Source: Bacteroidales bacterium (GTDB taxonomy: Bacteria; Bacteroidota; Bacteroidia; Bacteroidales; WCHB1-69). From it: a stretch of 42,854 bases of DNA. Both the position numbers and the translations under genes were made by a program. Numbering within the stretch: position 1 is the first letter of the stretch; every line of letters starts with the position of its first letter. Shown here piece by piece: positions 10,974 to 19,600 of this stretch. The notes beneath the pieces are model-generated. The model did not search any database. It saw only the letters and a program-made list of their open reading frames with translations, and was not told the DNA's origin. The stretch lies in assembly GCA_017994425.1 (NCBI GenBank), contig JAGOKS010000003.1:1-42854 (forward strand). Direction: 5' to 3'.

Positions 10974-13900
10974 TTATTTTTTTTCAATGTAAATGCCAAC
11001 ATTTATCTTTTCAGATAATTCCACTTGAATGTCAGGTCGAAAATCATGAATAAGTTCTAAAGTATTACATAATGTTTCAGAGCATATATATTGTTTGTGG
11101 AAATGTAATACTTCTTCAAGTTCAGGATGAAACGTGATTTTTACATTGATTTTATCAATCACATCCAAATCACTTTCTTTACGTATGTTTTGAATACGGT
11201 TTACCAATTCTCGGGCAATACCTTCATGGCGAAGTTCATCGGTAATCGTTATATCAAGAGCTACAGTAATAGCATTTTCAGTAGCTACTATCCATCCGGG
11301 GATGTCCTCGGTTGAGATTTCTACATCTTCCAATGTTAAAACAACATTTTCTCCCTCAATGGTTAAATATATTTCTTTTTCATTTTCAATGCGAGCGATG
11401 TCATTTTGTGAAAATCCGATAACAGATGTCGCAATGGTTTTCATGATTTTCCCATATTTTGGACCTAAGGATTTAAAATTGGGCTTAATTTTCTTTACCA
11501 GGATTTTGTTGTCATCCTTTAGATATTCAATTCCCTTGATGTTTACTTCCGACATTATCAATTCTTTCACTGTATCAATCTGTTTTTCGAGTTTCTTCGT
11601 ACTTACCGGGATAATTATTTTGGATAGCGGTTGACGTACTTTGATGTTGTTGCGTTTACGTAATGAAAGTACCATTGAAGAAATTTGTTGTGCCAACTGC
11701 ATTTGTTGTTCAAGCTCATGATCAATACATTGTATATCAACTTTAGGAAAATCGCTGTGATGTACCGATTCGGCAATGGTTTTACCAGTAACAGTATTCA
11801 AGTCACGATATAATTGTTCGGCAAAAAAAGGAGCTATCGGTGCCATTAATTTCGAAATAGTATCCAAACAAGTATATAGAGTTTGATAAGCTGAAATTTT
11901 ATCCTCGTTATATTCGCCTTTCCAGAAACGACGACGGCTCAAGCGAACGTACCAATTGCTTAGATACACATCAACAAAATATTGAATGGCTCTACCTGCT
12001 TTGGTAGGTTCATAGTCATCGTAACATGTATCTGCTTGCTTGATAAGTGTATTTAATTCGGATAAAATCCATCGGTCTATTTCCGGGCGTTGTGCGATAG
12101 GTATTTCCGCTTCCTTATAGGTAAAACTATCTATGTTAGCATATAAAGCAAAGAAATTGTAAGTATTATATAAAGTTCCGAAAAATTTACGTCTTACTTC
12201 GTCAATGCCTTCTATATCGAATTTGAGATTTTCCCAAGGCTGAGTGTTGGTAATCATATACCAGCGGGTAGTATCAGGTCCGTATTTTTCTAATGTTTCA
12301 AACGGATCGACGGCATTTCCCAATCGTTTCGACATTTTATTTCCGTTTTTATCTAAAACCAATCCGTTTGAGATCACATTTTTATAAGAAACGGAGTCTG
12401 AAATAATCGTTGCAATAGCATGTAAGGTAAAAAACCATCCGCGGGTTTGATCCACTCCTTCAGCGATGAAATCGGCAGGAAAAGAATTGGAAATATCGTT
12501 GTGAGGAAAGAAGTATTGAGCATAAGGCATTGCACCGCTATCGAACCAAACATCGATTAAATCAAGTTCTCGAGTCATTTTTTGTCCCGAAGGAGAGACT
12601 AAGATTACATTATCAATATAAGGTCGGTGTAAATCAAAGTCGTTATAGTTATCTGAATTGTAAGGGTTTTCTTTCATATAACCTGCAGCAACAGCATTAT
12701 CGATTTCTTGACGCAGTTGTTTCACCGAGCCGATGCAGATTTCTTCTTTACCGTCTTCTGTACGCCAGATAGGAAGTGGTGTGCCCCAGTAACGTGAGCG
12801 GGATAAGTTCCAATCTACTAAATTTTCCAGCCAATTGCCGAAACGACCGCTTCCTGTTGATTCGGGTTTCCATTGGATGGTTTTATTTAGTTCAATCATA
12901 CGTTCTTTAACGGCAGTTGTACGAATAAACCAACTGTCTAAAGGATAATATAAAATGGGTTTATCGGTACGCCAGCAATGGGGATAATTATGTGTTTGTT
13001 TTTCGATTTTGAAGGCTAAATCTTGTTGTTTGAGCATCACACAAAGGTCTATATCCAAAGAACCTTCGTTGGTGTCGCCTTTTGTATTGTATGCATTTTT
13101 TACATAACGACCGGCAAATTCTTTGTATAAATCTAGATTAACATTGTTTTTTACAAAATCAGGGTCAAGGTCTTCGATTGTATAGAATTTCCCTGTTTTA
13201 TCAACCATAGGCTGGCGTTTCTTTTCGCGATCGCACATAAAAAGTGGCGGCACTCCGGCTTGTTTTGCTACACGGTCATCATCGGCACCGAAAGTAGGAG
13301 AGATATGAACGATACCTGTACCATCTTCGGTCGTAACATAATCCCCGGCAATAACGCGGAACGCACCTTCTCCGGGATTTACCCACGGAATGAGTTGCTC
13401 GTAGTGAATGCCTATTAAATTAGATCCTTTGCATTCGGCAACGACTTGATAAGGGATGTTTTTATCGCCTACTTTGTATTCGTCGAACGAAAGTTCGGCG
13501 TTTTTTTCAGGAAAATGAGCATGTAATAAAGCTTTGGCTAAAATGACAAGTATGGGTTTAGCAGAATAAGTATTGAAAGTTTTTACCAAGACATAATCAA
13601 TGTTTGGTCCTACAGCTAAAGCGGTATTGGAAGGTAAAGTCCAAGGGGTGGTTGTCCAAGCTAACAGATAAACCGTATCGGGCATAGATCCGTTAAAACC
13701 CCATGGACAGACTTTTAGGTCTGGTTGCTGTATTGATAAATGAAACTGGGCAACAACAGTTGTGTCTTTCACATCCTTATAGCAGCCTGGCATGTTAAGT
13801 TCATGGGAGCTGAGTCCGGTTCCGGCAGCGGGAGAATAGGGTTGTATAGTATAGCCTTTATATAGCAAACCTTTTTTATACATTTTTGAAAGTAAATACC

Positions 13901-14384
13901 AAAGTGTTTCAATGTATTCGTTTTCAAAGGTAATGTACGGATGATCCAAATCTACCCAATAGCCCATTTTAACCGTTAAATTATCCCATAAATCCTTGTA
14001 TTTCATTACCTCTTTTCGGCAAGCTTGGTTGTATTCGTCGACCGAAATTTTTACGCCGATATCTTCTTTGGTAATACCTAGACTTTGTTCTACTGCCAAT
14101 TCGATGGGAAGACCGTGAGTATCCCAACCCGCTTTGCGTTCTACATAAAATCCTTTTTGGGTTTTGTAACGACAAAAGATATCTTTAATGGCACGAGCCA
14201 TAACGTGGTGAATACCAGGTTTTCCGTTGGCAGATGGAGGTCCTTCATAGAAAATAAAGGGTGTTTTGCCTTTACGAAGCTCGACACTTTGCTGAAAAGT
14301 TTTGTTTTTATCCCAATAATCGAGAACGGCATTGCTTAACTCAATAAGATTAAGATTCTTATATTCAGTATATTTCTTATTCAT
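10974..14384 (-). CDS. ileS: Isoleucyl-tRNA synthetase, type 2, with swapped GIHH signature
   Basis: Cytoplasmic class Ia aminoacyl-tRNA synthetase that charges tRNA-Ile with isoleucine using ATP. At 1136 residues it matches the longer, eukaryote-like type 2 IleRS rather than the ~930-residue type 1. Visible landmarks are GWDTHGLPIE (residues 86-95), the Thr-rich editing-domain segment WTTTPWTLPSNTAL (243-256), and the ATP-binding KMSKR (683-687, bases 12324-12338). The first class I signature, normally HxGH after the PP.ANG.P segment, reads G-I-H-H (residues 57-60, bases 14205-14216). Type 2 enzymes are known to be less sensitive to mupirocin, and a GxHH swap has been linked to hyper-resistance; applying that here is inference. 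It is monocistronic by appearance, with its own -7 element and terminator. Confidence 0.97.
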   Translation of the reverse strand: MNKKYTEYKNLNLIELSNAVLDYWDKNKTFQQSVELRKGKTPFIFYEGPPSANGKPGIHHVMARAIKDIFCRYKTQKGFYVERKAGWDTHGLPIELAVEQSLGITKEDIGVKISVDEYNQACRKEVMKYKDLWDNLTVKMGYWVDLDHPYITFENEYIETLWYLLSKMYKKGLLYKGYTIQPYSPAAGTGLSSHELNMPGCYKDVKDTTVVAQFHLSIQQPDLKVCPWGFNGSMPDTVYLLAWTTTPWTLPSNTALAVGPNIDYVLVKTFNTYSAKPILVILAKALLHAHFPEKNAELSFDEYKVGDKNIPYQVVAECKGSNLIGIHYEQLIPWVNPGEGAFRVIAGDYVTTEDGTGIVHISPTFGADDDRVAKQAGVPPLFMCDREKKRQPMVDKTGKFYTIEDLDPDFVKNNVNLDLYKEFAGRYVKNAYNTKGDTNEGSLDIDLCVMLKQQDLAFKIEKQTHNYPHCWRTDKPILYYPLDSWFIRTTAVKERMIELNKTIQWKPESTGSGRFGNWLENLVDWNLSRSRYWGTPLPIWRTEDGKEEICIGSVKQLRQEIDNAVAAGYMKENPYNSDNYNDFDLHRPYIDNVILVSPSGQKMTRELDLIDVWFDSGAMPYAQYFFPHNDISNSFPADFIAEGVDQTRGWFFTLHAIATIISDSVSYKNVISNGLVLDKNGNKMSKRLGNAVDPFETLEKYGPDTTRWYMITNTQPWENLKFDIEGIDEVRRKFFGTLYNTYNFFALYANIDSFTYKEAEIPIAQRPEIDRWILSELNTLIKQADTCYDDYEPTKAGRAIQYFVDVYLSNWYVRLSRRRFWKGEYNEDKISAYQTLYTCLDTISKLMAPIAPFFAEQLYRDLNTVTGKTIAESVHHSDFPKVDIQCIDHELEQQMQLAQQISSMVLSLRKRNNIKVRQPLSKIIIPVSTKKLEKQIDTVKELIMSEVNIKGIEYLKDDNKILVKKIKPNFKSLGPKYGKIMKTIATSVIGFSQNDIARIENEKEIYLTIEGENVVLTLEDVEISTEDIPGWIVATENAITVALDITITDELRHEGIARELVNRIQNIRKESDLDVIDKINVKITFHPELEEVLHFHKQYICSETLCNTLELIHDFRPDIQVELSEKINVGIYIEKK

Positions 14385-14418
14385 TGGAAGAGAAAAATAT
14401 GGTTTTTAATTTAGCTTG

Positions 14419-14426
14419 CAAAGGTA
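14419..14426 (-). promoter_or_regulatory. Putative ileS promoter (-7 TACCTTTG)
   Basis: The minus strand reads TACCTTTG followed by C, an exact match to the Bacteroidota -7 consensus TAnnTTTG, 34 bases upstream of the ileS ATG. No clear -33 TTTG was found. Confidence 0.6.
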
Positions 14427-14530
14427 CAAAAATAATACATAATCTTGAATGAAAAGTTGATTTTTTTGGGATGATAGTTCATATATAAAAAAAGTTTTTA
14501 TCCTTCTATGTGTAATTGGATAATATTATG

Positions 14531-14538
14531 TAATTTTG
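14531..14538 (+). promoter_or_regulatory. Putative promoter of small membrane-peptide locus (-7 TAATTTTG)
   Basis: TAATTTTG followed by C matches TAnnTTTG exactly and lies 36 bases upstream of the ATG at 14575. No convincing -33 element is visible. Confidence 0.5.
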
Positions 14539-14574
14539 CTAATATTTATTTTTTATCAAAAATACAAAAATAAA

Positions 14575-14643
14575 ATGCTGGTAAGTCTTTTTAGTGGAAT
14601 AATACTCTTAATCATAGGAATATTTGGTTTCTTTTTCATTTAA
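14575..14643 (+). CDS. Possible 22-residue hydrophobic peptide
   Basis: The ATG-to-TAA frame encodes MLVSLFSGIILLIIGIFGFF followed by FI and a stop. It is essentially one transmembrane helix with no charged residues. It sits directly behind a good -7 element and upstream of another small membrane protein in a different frame, which argues for translation. The length alone could arise by chance in AT-rich DNA. No family was recognised. Confidence 0.35.
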   Translation: MLVSLFSGIILLIIGIFGFFFI

Positions 14644-14720
14644 AAACCAAATAATAAAAAGAAGTTGGTTTAATGTTTAGTTTATAAAGTTTTTTATTTT
14701 TTTTAAGTAAAATATTTATT

Positions 14721-14927
14721 ATGTTAGGTTGCTTAGCCATATTAGGATATTGTTTTGCTATTGACGGATTTTATATTACACCGGAATTTAATGATGATAT
14801 GACCGTTTTGAATGGTATCGCTCTTATTGTGTCGTCTTTTGCCATATCGGGATGGATAGAAATCTTTATGAAAAGAATAAAAAAGTATAGAATTAACAAA
14901 AAGCAACATACTTTAGTTAAAGAATAA
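14721..14927 (+). CDS. Small hypothetical membrane protein (68 aa)
   Basis: Begins MLGCLAILGYCFAIDGFY. There are two hydrophobic segments (about residues 1-17 and 27-48, separated by the acidic PEFNDD linker), then a strongly basic tail (MKRIKKYRINKKQ), which suggests a two-pass inner-membrane peptide with a cytoplasmic basic end. It lies on the opposite strand to both neighbours (ileS, gdhA) and ends at a bidirectional terminator 2 bases after its stop, which supports it as a real transcription unit. The upstream frame is closed by a stop at 14685, so the ATG at 14721 is the only plausible start. Function unknown. Confidence 0.6.
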   Translation: MLGCLAILGYCFAIDGFYITPEFNDDMTVLNGIALIVSSFAISGWIEIFMKRIKKYRINKKQHTLVKE

Positions 14928-14928
14928 A

Positions 14929-14959
14929 AAAAGAGGGCATCATACAATGTCCTCTTTTT
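14929..14959. terminator. Bidirectional terminator between small ORF and gdhA
   Basis: A 12-bp stem, AAAAGAGGGCAT with ATGTCCTCTTTT (one G-U pair), and a 6-base loop CATACA. There is a T run on the plus strand and an A run (T on the minus strand) on the other side, so it can serve both convergent genes. Confidence 0.85.
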
Positions 14960-14978
14960 AGTATTTTGATACTAATAC

Positions 14979-16322
14979 TTAGTAAGCAACACCTTGGGCA
15001 ATCATAGCTTCGGCAACTTTAATAAAGCCTGCTATATTAGCACCTTTAACGTAATTGATGTAACCGTTCTTTTCTTTGCCGAATTTTACACAATTATCGT
15101 GAATATTATCCATAATACCATGTAATTTTTCATCTACTTCTTTAGCAGTCCAGGCAAGTTTCATTGAATTTTGTGACATTTCCAAACCGGAAGTAGCCAC
15201 ACCACCTGCATTTGCAGCTTTACCGGGGGCAAAGCTAACTTTTGCTTTTTGTAAAGCGGTAACAGCTTCGGCAGTACAACCCATATTGGATGCTTCGACA
15301 ACGTATTTAACACCGTTTTTAATTAAAAGAGCGGCATCTTTATCATTTAATTCGTTTTGGATAGCACAAGGAATAGCTACATCAACTTTCACTTCCCATG
15401 ATTTTTTATCGGCAAAGAATTTTGCAGATTTGAATTTTTTAGCGAAAGGAGCTACCACATTGTTACGTGTTTGAAGTAATTCATTCATGTAAGCAATTTT
15501 TTCTGGAGTAGTGATACCTTCTTCGTCTAAGATGTAACCGTCAGGACCGGAGATAGTAACTACTTTAGCTCCTAGTTCAGCCAATTTAAGGGCAGCACCC
15601 CAGGAAACATTACCAAAACCGGATAATGCAACGCGTTTGCCTGCAATTTTATCTTTGTTGGTTTTAATCATACCTTGTAAGAAATAAACAGCACCAAAAC
15701 CGGTAGCTTCTGGACGAACCAAAGAGCCACCCCATTCCAAACCTTTCCCGGTTAATACGCCAACGTGATGTTCGCGTAAACGTTTATATTGTCCGAACAT
15801 AAAACCGATTTCACGACCGCCAACGCCTATATCACCTGCAGGAACGTCGGTTTCAGGTCCAATATATTTTTGTAATTCGGTCATGAAAGACTGGCAGAAG
15901 CGCATCACTTCATTTTCCGATTTTCCTTGAGGATTGAAATCGGAACCACCTTTACCGCCACCCATAGGTAGAGTTGTTAATGAGTTTTTAAAAGTTTGTT
16001 CAAAAGCCAAAAATTTCATGGAATCCTCATTTACACTTGGATGAAAACGGATACCTCCTTTGTAAGGTCCGATAGCCATATTGTGTTGAACACGATATCC
16101 GCGATTTACTTGGATATTACCTTTATCATCAACCCAAGTAACTTTAAATTTAATGATTCTTTCCGGTTCCAAAATTCTTTCTACGATAGCATATTTATCG
16201 TATTTTGGATTTTCGTTAACGAAATCTACAATGGTTTCAAGCACTTCTTTTGCTGCTTGAATGTATAATGGTTGAGCTGGGTTTTTTGCCTCTAATTCGG
16301 CGATTATTTTTTTTAATTCCAT
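14979..16322 (-). CDS. gdhA: NADP-type glutamate dehydrogenase
   Basis: Hexameric GDH of the ~450-residue family (447 residues here); reversible reductive amination of 2-oxoglutarate to glutamate, linking ammonium assimilation to the TCA cycle. Substrate-site lysines are visible in GPYKGG (K88) and FKNSL (K112). The catalytic lysine is in LPMGGGKGG (K124), with an aspartate in PAGDIGVGGRE (D164). The Rossmann loop SGFGNVSWGAA starts at about residue 234. The length and sequence resemble the biosynthetic NADP(H) enzymes, but cofactor choice cannot be proved from the motif. It is a single gene with its own -7 element and a shared downstream terminator. Confidence 0.96.
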   Translation of the reverse strand: MELKKIIAELEAKNPAQPLYIQAAKEVLETIVDFVNENPKYDKYAIVERILEPERIIKFKVTWVDDKGNIQVNRGYRVQHNMAIGPYKGGIRFHPSVNEDSMKFLAFEQTFKNSLTTLPMGGGKGGSDFNPQGKSENEVMRFCQSFMTELQKYIGPETDVPAGDIGVGGREIGFMFGQYKRLREHHVGVLTGKGLEWGGSLVRPEATGFGAVYFLQGMIKTNKDKIAGKRVALSGFGNVSWGAALKLAELGAKVVTISGPDGYILDEEGITTPEKIAYMNELLQTRNNVVAPFAKKFKSAKFFADKKSWEVKVDVAIPCAIQNELNDKDAALLIKNGVKYVVEASNMGCTAEAVTALQKAKVSFAPGKAANAGGVATSGLEMSQNSMKLAWTAKEVDEKLHGIMDNIHDNCVKFGKEKNGYINYVKGANIAGFIKVAEAMIAQGVAY

Positions 16323-16391
16323 AACAGATATTTTTTTATTTGTTGATTATATTAAGTTTACGTTTTTTTTAAATCGTAGAAAATTTTATGC

Positions 16392-16399
16392 AAAGGTAG
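16392..16399 (-). promoter_or_regulatory. Putative gdhA promoter (-7 TACCTTTG)
   Basis: The minus strand reads TACCTTTG followed by C, 69 bases upstream of the gdhA ATG. This is the same 9-mer as upstream of ileS. No clear TTTG is seen at -33. Confidence 0.6.
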
Positions 16400-16466
16400 T
16401 ACTATTTTTATATATAAATCTCTATTTTTAAAAATAATTTTTAATTCTTAATGTTATAATATCCCT

Positions 16467-17903
16467 TTATTTAGGAGGTGATGTTTGAGGAATGTAACTT
16501 TTAAAATGGGATGAAAAGAAATTTCCAAGTTCAGTGGAAGTAGGACTTGGATAGGAAATTATTTGTCCGATACTATCAATTAACATTCCTAAAGGTAAAG
16601 CATATAATTTGTAGTTTTCTATAAAAGAAAAATCATTATTAAAATGTACAAATTTCCACTTAAAATCAGGATATGCATTCACGAAATGATACAATTGTGT
16701 AGGCTCAAAATCAAGCATTACACTTATAAATTGGACTTTTCCATTGTATGTTTCAAATAAATTTTTAATGATTAGCATTTCACGAATACATTCTTCACAA
16801 TCTTTCGTGAAAAAATGCAGAAACACATATATTCCTTTATAGTCGGACAATGAAACCGTATTGTTGTGGATGTCAATTGCGGTAAATTCGGGAGCTTTAC
16901 TTCCTACTTGTAAATTAGTTAAACTTTTTATTTTATTTTCTGCCATTATTTTATGTTCCGGAAATTTGGTAGTTACCGATAAACGTTTGAGTAAAGATAA
17001 AATATTGTTTTGGTTAAACTCATCGTAATAAGCAAATAAATTAGCTAAATTTTGAATTAATGCCATTTCACGAATAATTTCATTTACCAGAATCGGGTCT
17101 TTTCCCATATCATCTAAGAGTTTGAAATAATTATTTAAATGGTTAATGTCTTGATGAAGTATTTCTTTAGTGATTTGTTTTGAACCCGAATATAAATAGT
17201 TGTTGAAAAATGCAGTAAAAAAATCTATGTAAGCCGGGTTATGATAATGGATGTATTTATTATCTAAATACTTAATATAAATTCTATGAGGGCTTTTTTT
17301 ATAATACATTCGTTCGATTTCTGCAACACGAAATTTTACATACACAGAATAAAAGTCGTTGTTATCAGAACTAAATGGGAATTTATCCGTCATTATTTGT
17401 AATAAACTATCGTAAATAGATTGTTTGACCATATTAAGAATAGGTAGTGAATGTTTGTATAAAAAGTAGTTGTAAAACTGATTGAAATAATTGATTTTCC
17501 AATTGAGTTCATTGGTGTCTGCATTATGTATTTCAATTTGTATAGTATTTCCTATGCTTTTTGCATCAATACGATTAATTAGTTGTTCATTGGTATGAAG
17601 TGTAATCGAATAGTATTTTTCGGGTTCAACAAATAGACTGCCTTCTGTTGTATTAAAACATATAAGTAATTCTTGAGTTTCCAGAATGGGAACTTGTACA
17701 AAGAAATTGCCGGAATCGTTAACTATAGTTTTTGTAATGAATACCTTGTTTTTATTGAGTAAATCGTCATAACGATACAACCAAATTTCCTTACCTTTGG
17801 CAAAAGAAGCTTTCCCCATCATAGTAACAGGGTTTAATGCATAGAGATTACTTGATAAAAGTAGGTTAAAAAATATGCTTATGTAAATGAAAAATAATTT
17901 CAT
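16467..17903 (-). CDS. TlpA/ResA-like thiol-disulfide oxidoreductase, secreted
   Basis: 478 residues. An N-terminal hydrophobic signal (residues 1-22) has no lipobox cysteine at its end. A beta-rich N-terminal domain of about 100 residues follows, resembling the DUF4369-type domain often fused to Bacteroidota thioredoxins, then a long helical middle. A C-terminal thioredoxin fold starts near residue 334 (VGSKAPEFTAID). The redox site is C369-E-E-C372 within FTKDCEECIREM. The cis-proline region is YALPLGMLID. The predicted role is periplasmic disulfide reduction or maturation of exported proteins; the partner is unknown. It is the last gene of prfA-coaD-tlpA, 9 bases after coaD. Confidence 0.85.
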   Translation of the reverse strand: MKLFFIYISIFFNLLLSSNLYALNPVTMMGKASFAKGKEIWLYRYDDLLNKNKVFITKTIVNDSGNFFVQVPILETQELLICFNTTEGSLFVEPEKYYSITLHTNEQLINRIDAKSIGNTIQIEIHNADTNELNWKINYFNQFYNYFLYKHSLPILNMVKQSIYDSLLQIMTDKFPFSSDNNDFYSVYVKFRVAEIERMYYKKSPHRIYIKYLDNKYIHYHNPAYIDFFTAFFNNYLYSGSKQITKEILHQDINHLNNYFKLLDDMGKDPILVNEIIREMALIQNLANLFAYYDEFNQNNILSLLKRLSVTTKFPEHKIMAENKIKSLTNLQVGSKAPEFTAIDIHNNTVSLSDYKGIYVFLHFFTKDCEECIREMLIIKNLFETYNGKVQFISVMLDFEPTQLYHFVNAYPDFKWKFVHFNNDFSFIENYKLYALPLGMLIDSIGQIISYPSPTSTELGNFFSSHFKSYIPQTSPPK

Positions 17904-17912
17904 AATACTTAT

Positions 17913-18368
17913 TTACAATTTTATTGCGTCCGGAATAAAATCTTTGATGGGCCCATTGTTCCGAATAATTTCTTTTACAATTGAAGAAGAAATATGATGG
18001 TATTGCTTATCAGGAAGTAAAAATACGGTTTCTATCCTTTGATACAAATGTTTATTTATTTCAGCAATAGCAGTTTCATTCTCAAAATCGTATATATTTC
18101 TAATGCCTCTTACAATATAATTAATATTGTGTTGTTTGCAATAATCAACGGTTAAACCGGAATACAATACGCATTTAATAGTTGAATTCGCTGCAAAGGT
18201 TGTTTTTAACCAGTCAAGCCGTTGTTCTTGAGAAAACATATATTTTTTTTCTGAATTTTCACCGATTGCTACATAAAGTATATCAAACAAAGAGGCAGCT
18301 TTGATTGCAATGTTTTCATGACCTTTGGTTATTGGATCAAATGATCCGGGGAAAATGGCAATTTTCAT
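17913..18368 (-). CDS. coaD: Phosphopantetheine adenylyltransferase
   Basis: Penultimate step of coenzyme A synthesis: 4'-phosphopantetheine + ATP to dephospho-CoA. 151 residues, close to the usual ~160. The nucleotidyltransferase motif GSFDPITKGH contains TKGH (residues 14-17) as the T/HxGH signature. VRGIRN..DFE and the C-terminal ISSSIVKEI motif are both typical of CoaD. It lies 11 bases downstream of prfA and 9 upstream of the thioredoxin-like gene, so it is probably co-transcribed. Confidence 0.96.
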   Translation of the reverse strand: MKIAIFPGSFDPITKGHENIAIKAASLFDILYVAIGENSEKKYMFSQEQRLDWLKTTFAANSTIKCVLYSGLTVDYCKQHNINYIVRGIRNIYDFENETAIAEINKHLYQRIETVFLLPDKQYHHISSSIVKEIIRNNGPIKDFIPDAIKL

Positions 18369-18379
18369 TTCTTTTTATG

Positions 18380-19462
18380 TTATGCATTTACAGCAGCTTT
18401 TAATCTTTCTGCATTTTCAGCGACTTGAAGTGCTTCGATAGTTTCTTGGATATCTCCATTGATAAATCCGTTGAGATTATACATGGTTAAATTTATTCTA
18501 TGATCGGTAACCCTGTTTTGAGGGTAATTATATGTTCTGATTTTAGCAGAGCGATCACCGGTAGAAACCATTGTTTTTCGTTTGGTTGAAATATCATCTA
18601 AGTATTTTTGATATTCCATTTCATAAATTCGGGTACGTAATATTTTTAGGGCTTTTTCGTAATTTTTAATTTGAGATTTTTCATCTTGAATAGCCACTAC
18701 AATACCGGTAGGAATATGGGTTAAACGGATAGCAGAATAGGTAGTGTTTACTGATTGACCACCGGGGCCTGAAGAGCAATAGGTGTCTTTTCGTATGTCT
18801 TTTTCTTTTAAATCTACATCAAATTCATCGGCTTCGGGTAAAACAACAACAGAAGCAGCAGAAGTATGTACTCTACCTTGTGCTTCGGTTTGTGGCACAC
18901 GTTGCACCCTATGTACTCCGGATTCGTATTTTAATAATCCATACACTTTTTCGCCCATTACATTAAAAACAATTTCTTTAAATCCACCAACAGTTCCTTC
19001 TGTTACGGAAACAACGTCTATTTTCCAATTTTTATTTTCACAATAATGGGAATACATACGAAATAAATCGCCTGCAAAAATGCTGGCTTCATCGCCACCA
19101 GTACCGGCGCGTATTTCGACAATCGCATTTTTACTATCTTGTGGATCAGATGGAATCAGTAGAAGTTTAATTTCTGTTTCAAGTTGTTCACAACGTTCAT
19201 TGAGTGAGAATAACTCTTCTTTTGCCATAGCACGAAACTCGTCATCTTTTTCGTTTTGAAGTACTTCTTTGGCATTTTTAATATTACTAAGTACATTTTT
19301 ATATTCTTTGTATACATCAACTACTGCTTGCAAATCTTTATAATCTTTGTTTAATTTAACAAAACGCTTCATGTCTGTCATCACATCAGGTTGTGCTATT
19401 TCTTCTTCTATTTCCAACCAGCGAGAATGAATTATCTCTAATTTATCTAATAATGAACTCAT
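18380..19462 (-). CDS. prfA: Peptide chain release factor 1
   Basis: Class I release factor reading UAA and UAG. 360 residues, the standard length. It carries the RF1-type stop-codon tripeptide PxT as PQT (residues 190-192, in HRVQRVPQTEAQGR) and the catalytic GGQ (234-236, in SSGPGGQSVNTT). The glutamine of GGQ is the residue methylated by PrmC in this family. RAGTGGDEA at 118-126 is also typical. First gene of the prfA-coaD-tlpA-like unit, with the best-formed promoter in the window. Confidence 0.97.
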   Translation of the reverse strand: MSSLLDKLEIIHSRWLEIEEEIAQPDVMTDMKRFVKLNKDYKDLQAVVDVYKEYKNVLSNIKNAKEVLQNEKDDEFRAMAKEELFSLNERCEQLETEIKLLLIPSDPQDSKNAIVEIRAGTGGDEASIFAGDLFRMYSHYCENKNWKIDVVSVTEGTVGGFKEIVFNVMGEKVYGLLKYESGVHRVQRVPQTEAQGRVHTSAASVVVLPEADEFDVDLKEKDIRKDTYCSSGPGGQSVNTTYSAIRLTHIPTGIVVAIQDEKSQIKNYEKALKILRTRIYEMEYQKYLDDISTKRKTMVSTGDRSAKIRTYNYPQNRVTDHRINLTMYNLNGFINGDIQETIEALQVAENAERLKAAVNA

Positions 19463-19485
19463 AGATATCTTTTATTTTTAGGCTG

Positions 19486-19518
19486 CAAAAGTACATAAAA
19501 AACTGTAAATAACACAAA
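19486..19518 (-). promoter_or_regulatory. prfA operon promoter (-33 TTTG, -7 TACTTTTG)
   Basis: On the minus strand, TTTG (19515-19518) is followed after 21 bases by TACTTTTG (19486-19493). Both boxes and the spacing fit the Bacteroidota sigma-ABfr consensus. Confidence 0.7.
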
Positions 19519-19600
19519 ATATCATAAAGAAATTAAGCTTTAACGAACATGTTTTATTGAAGAAAATGAATTGAAAATGTTTATGCTTACATTTAGCTGA

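Larger units (their letters stand above)
14385..14720. other. ileS upstream / small-peptide leader region
   Basis: This AT-rich stretch of 336 bases lies between the ileS start and the 68-codon gene. It holds the ileS -7 element, a plus-strand -7 element (14531-14538), a possible 22-codon hydrophobic ORF, and a 7-bp inverted repeat (14644-14650 with 14665-14671) just after that ORF's stop. No RNA gene was recognised. Confidence 0.6.

Noticed and set aside
14644..14671. 7-bp inverted repeat after the 22-codon ORF as a terminator
   Set aside because: No T run follows directly and the loop is 14 bases; at best it is a weak attenuator.
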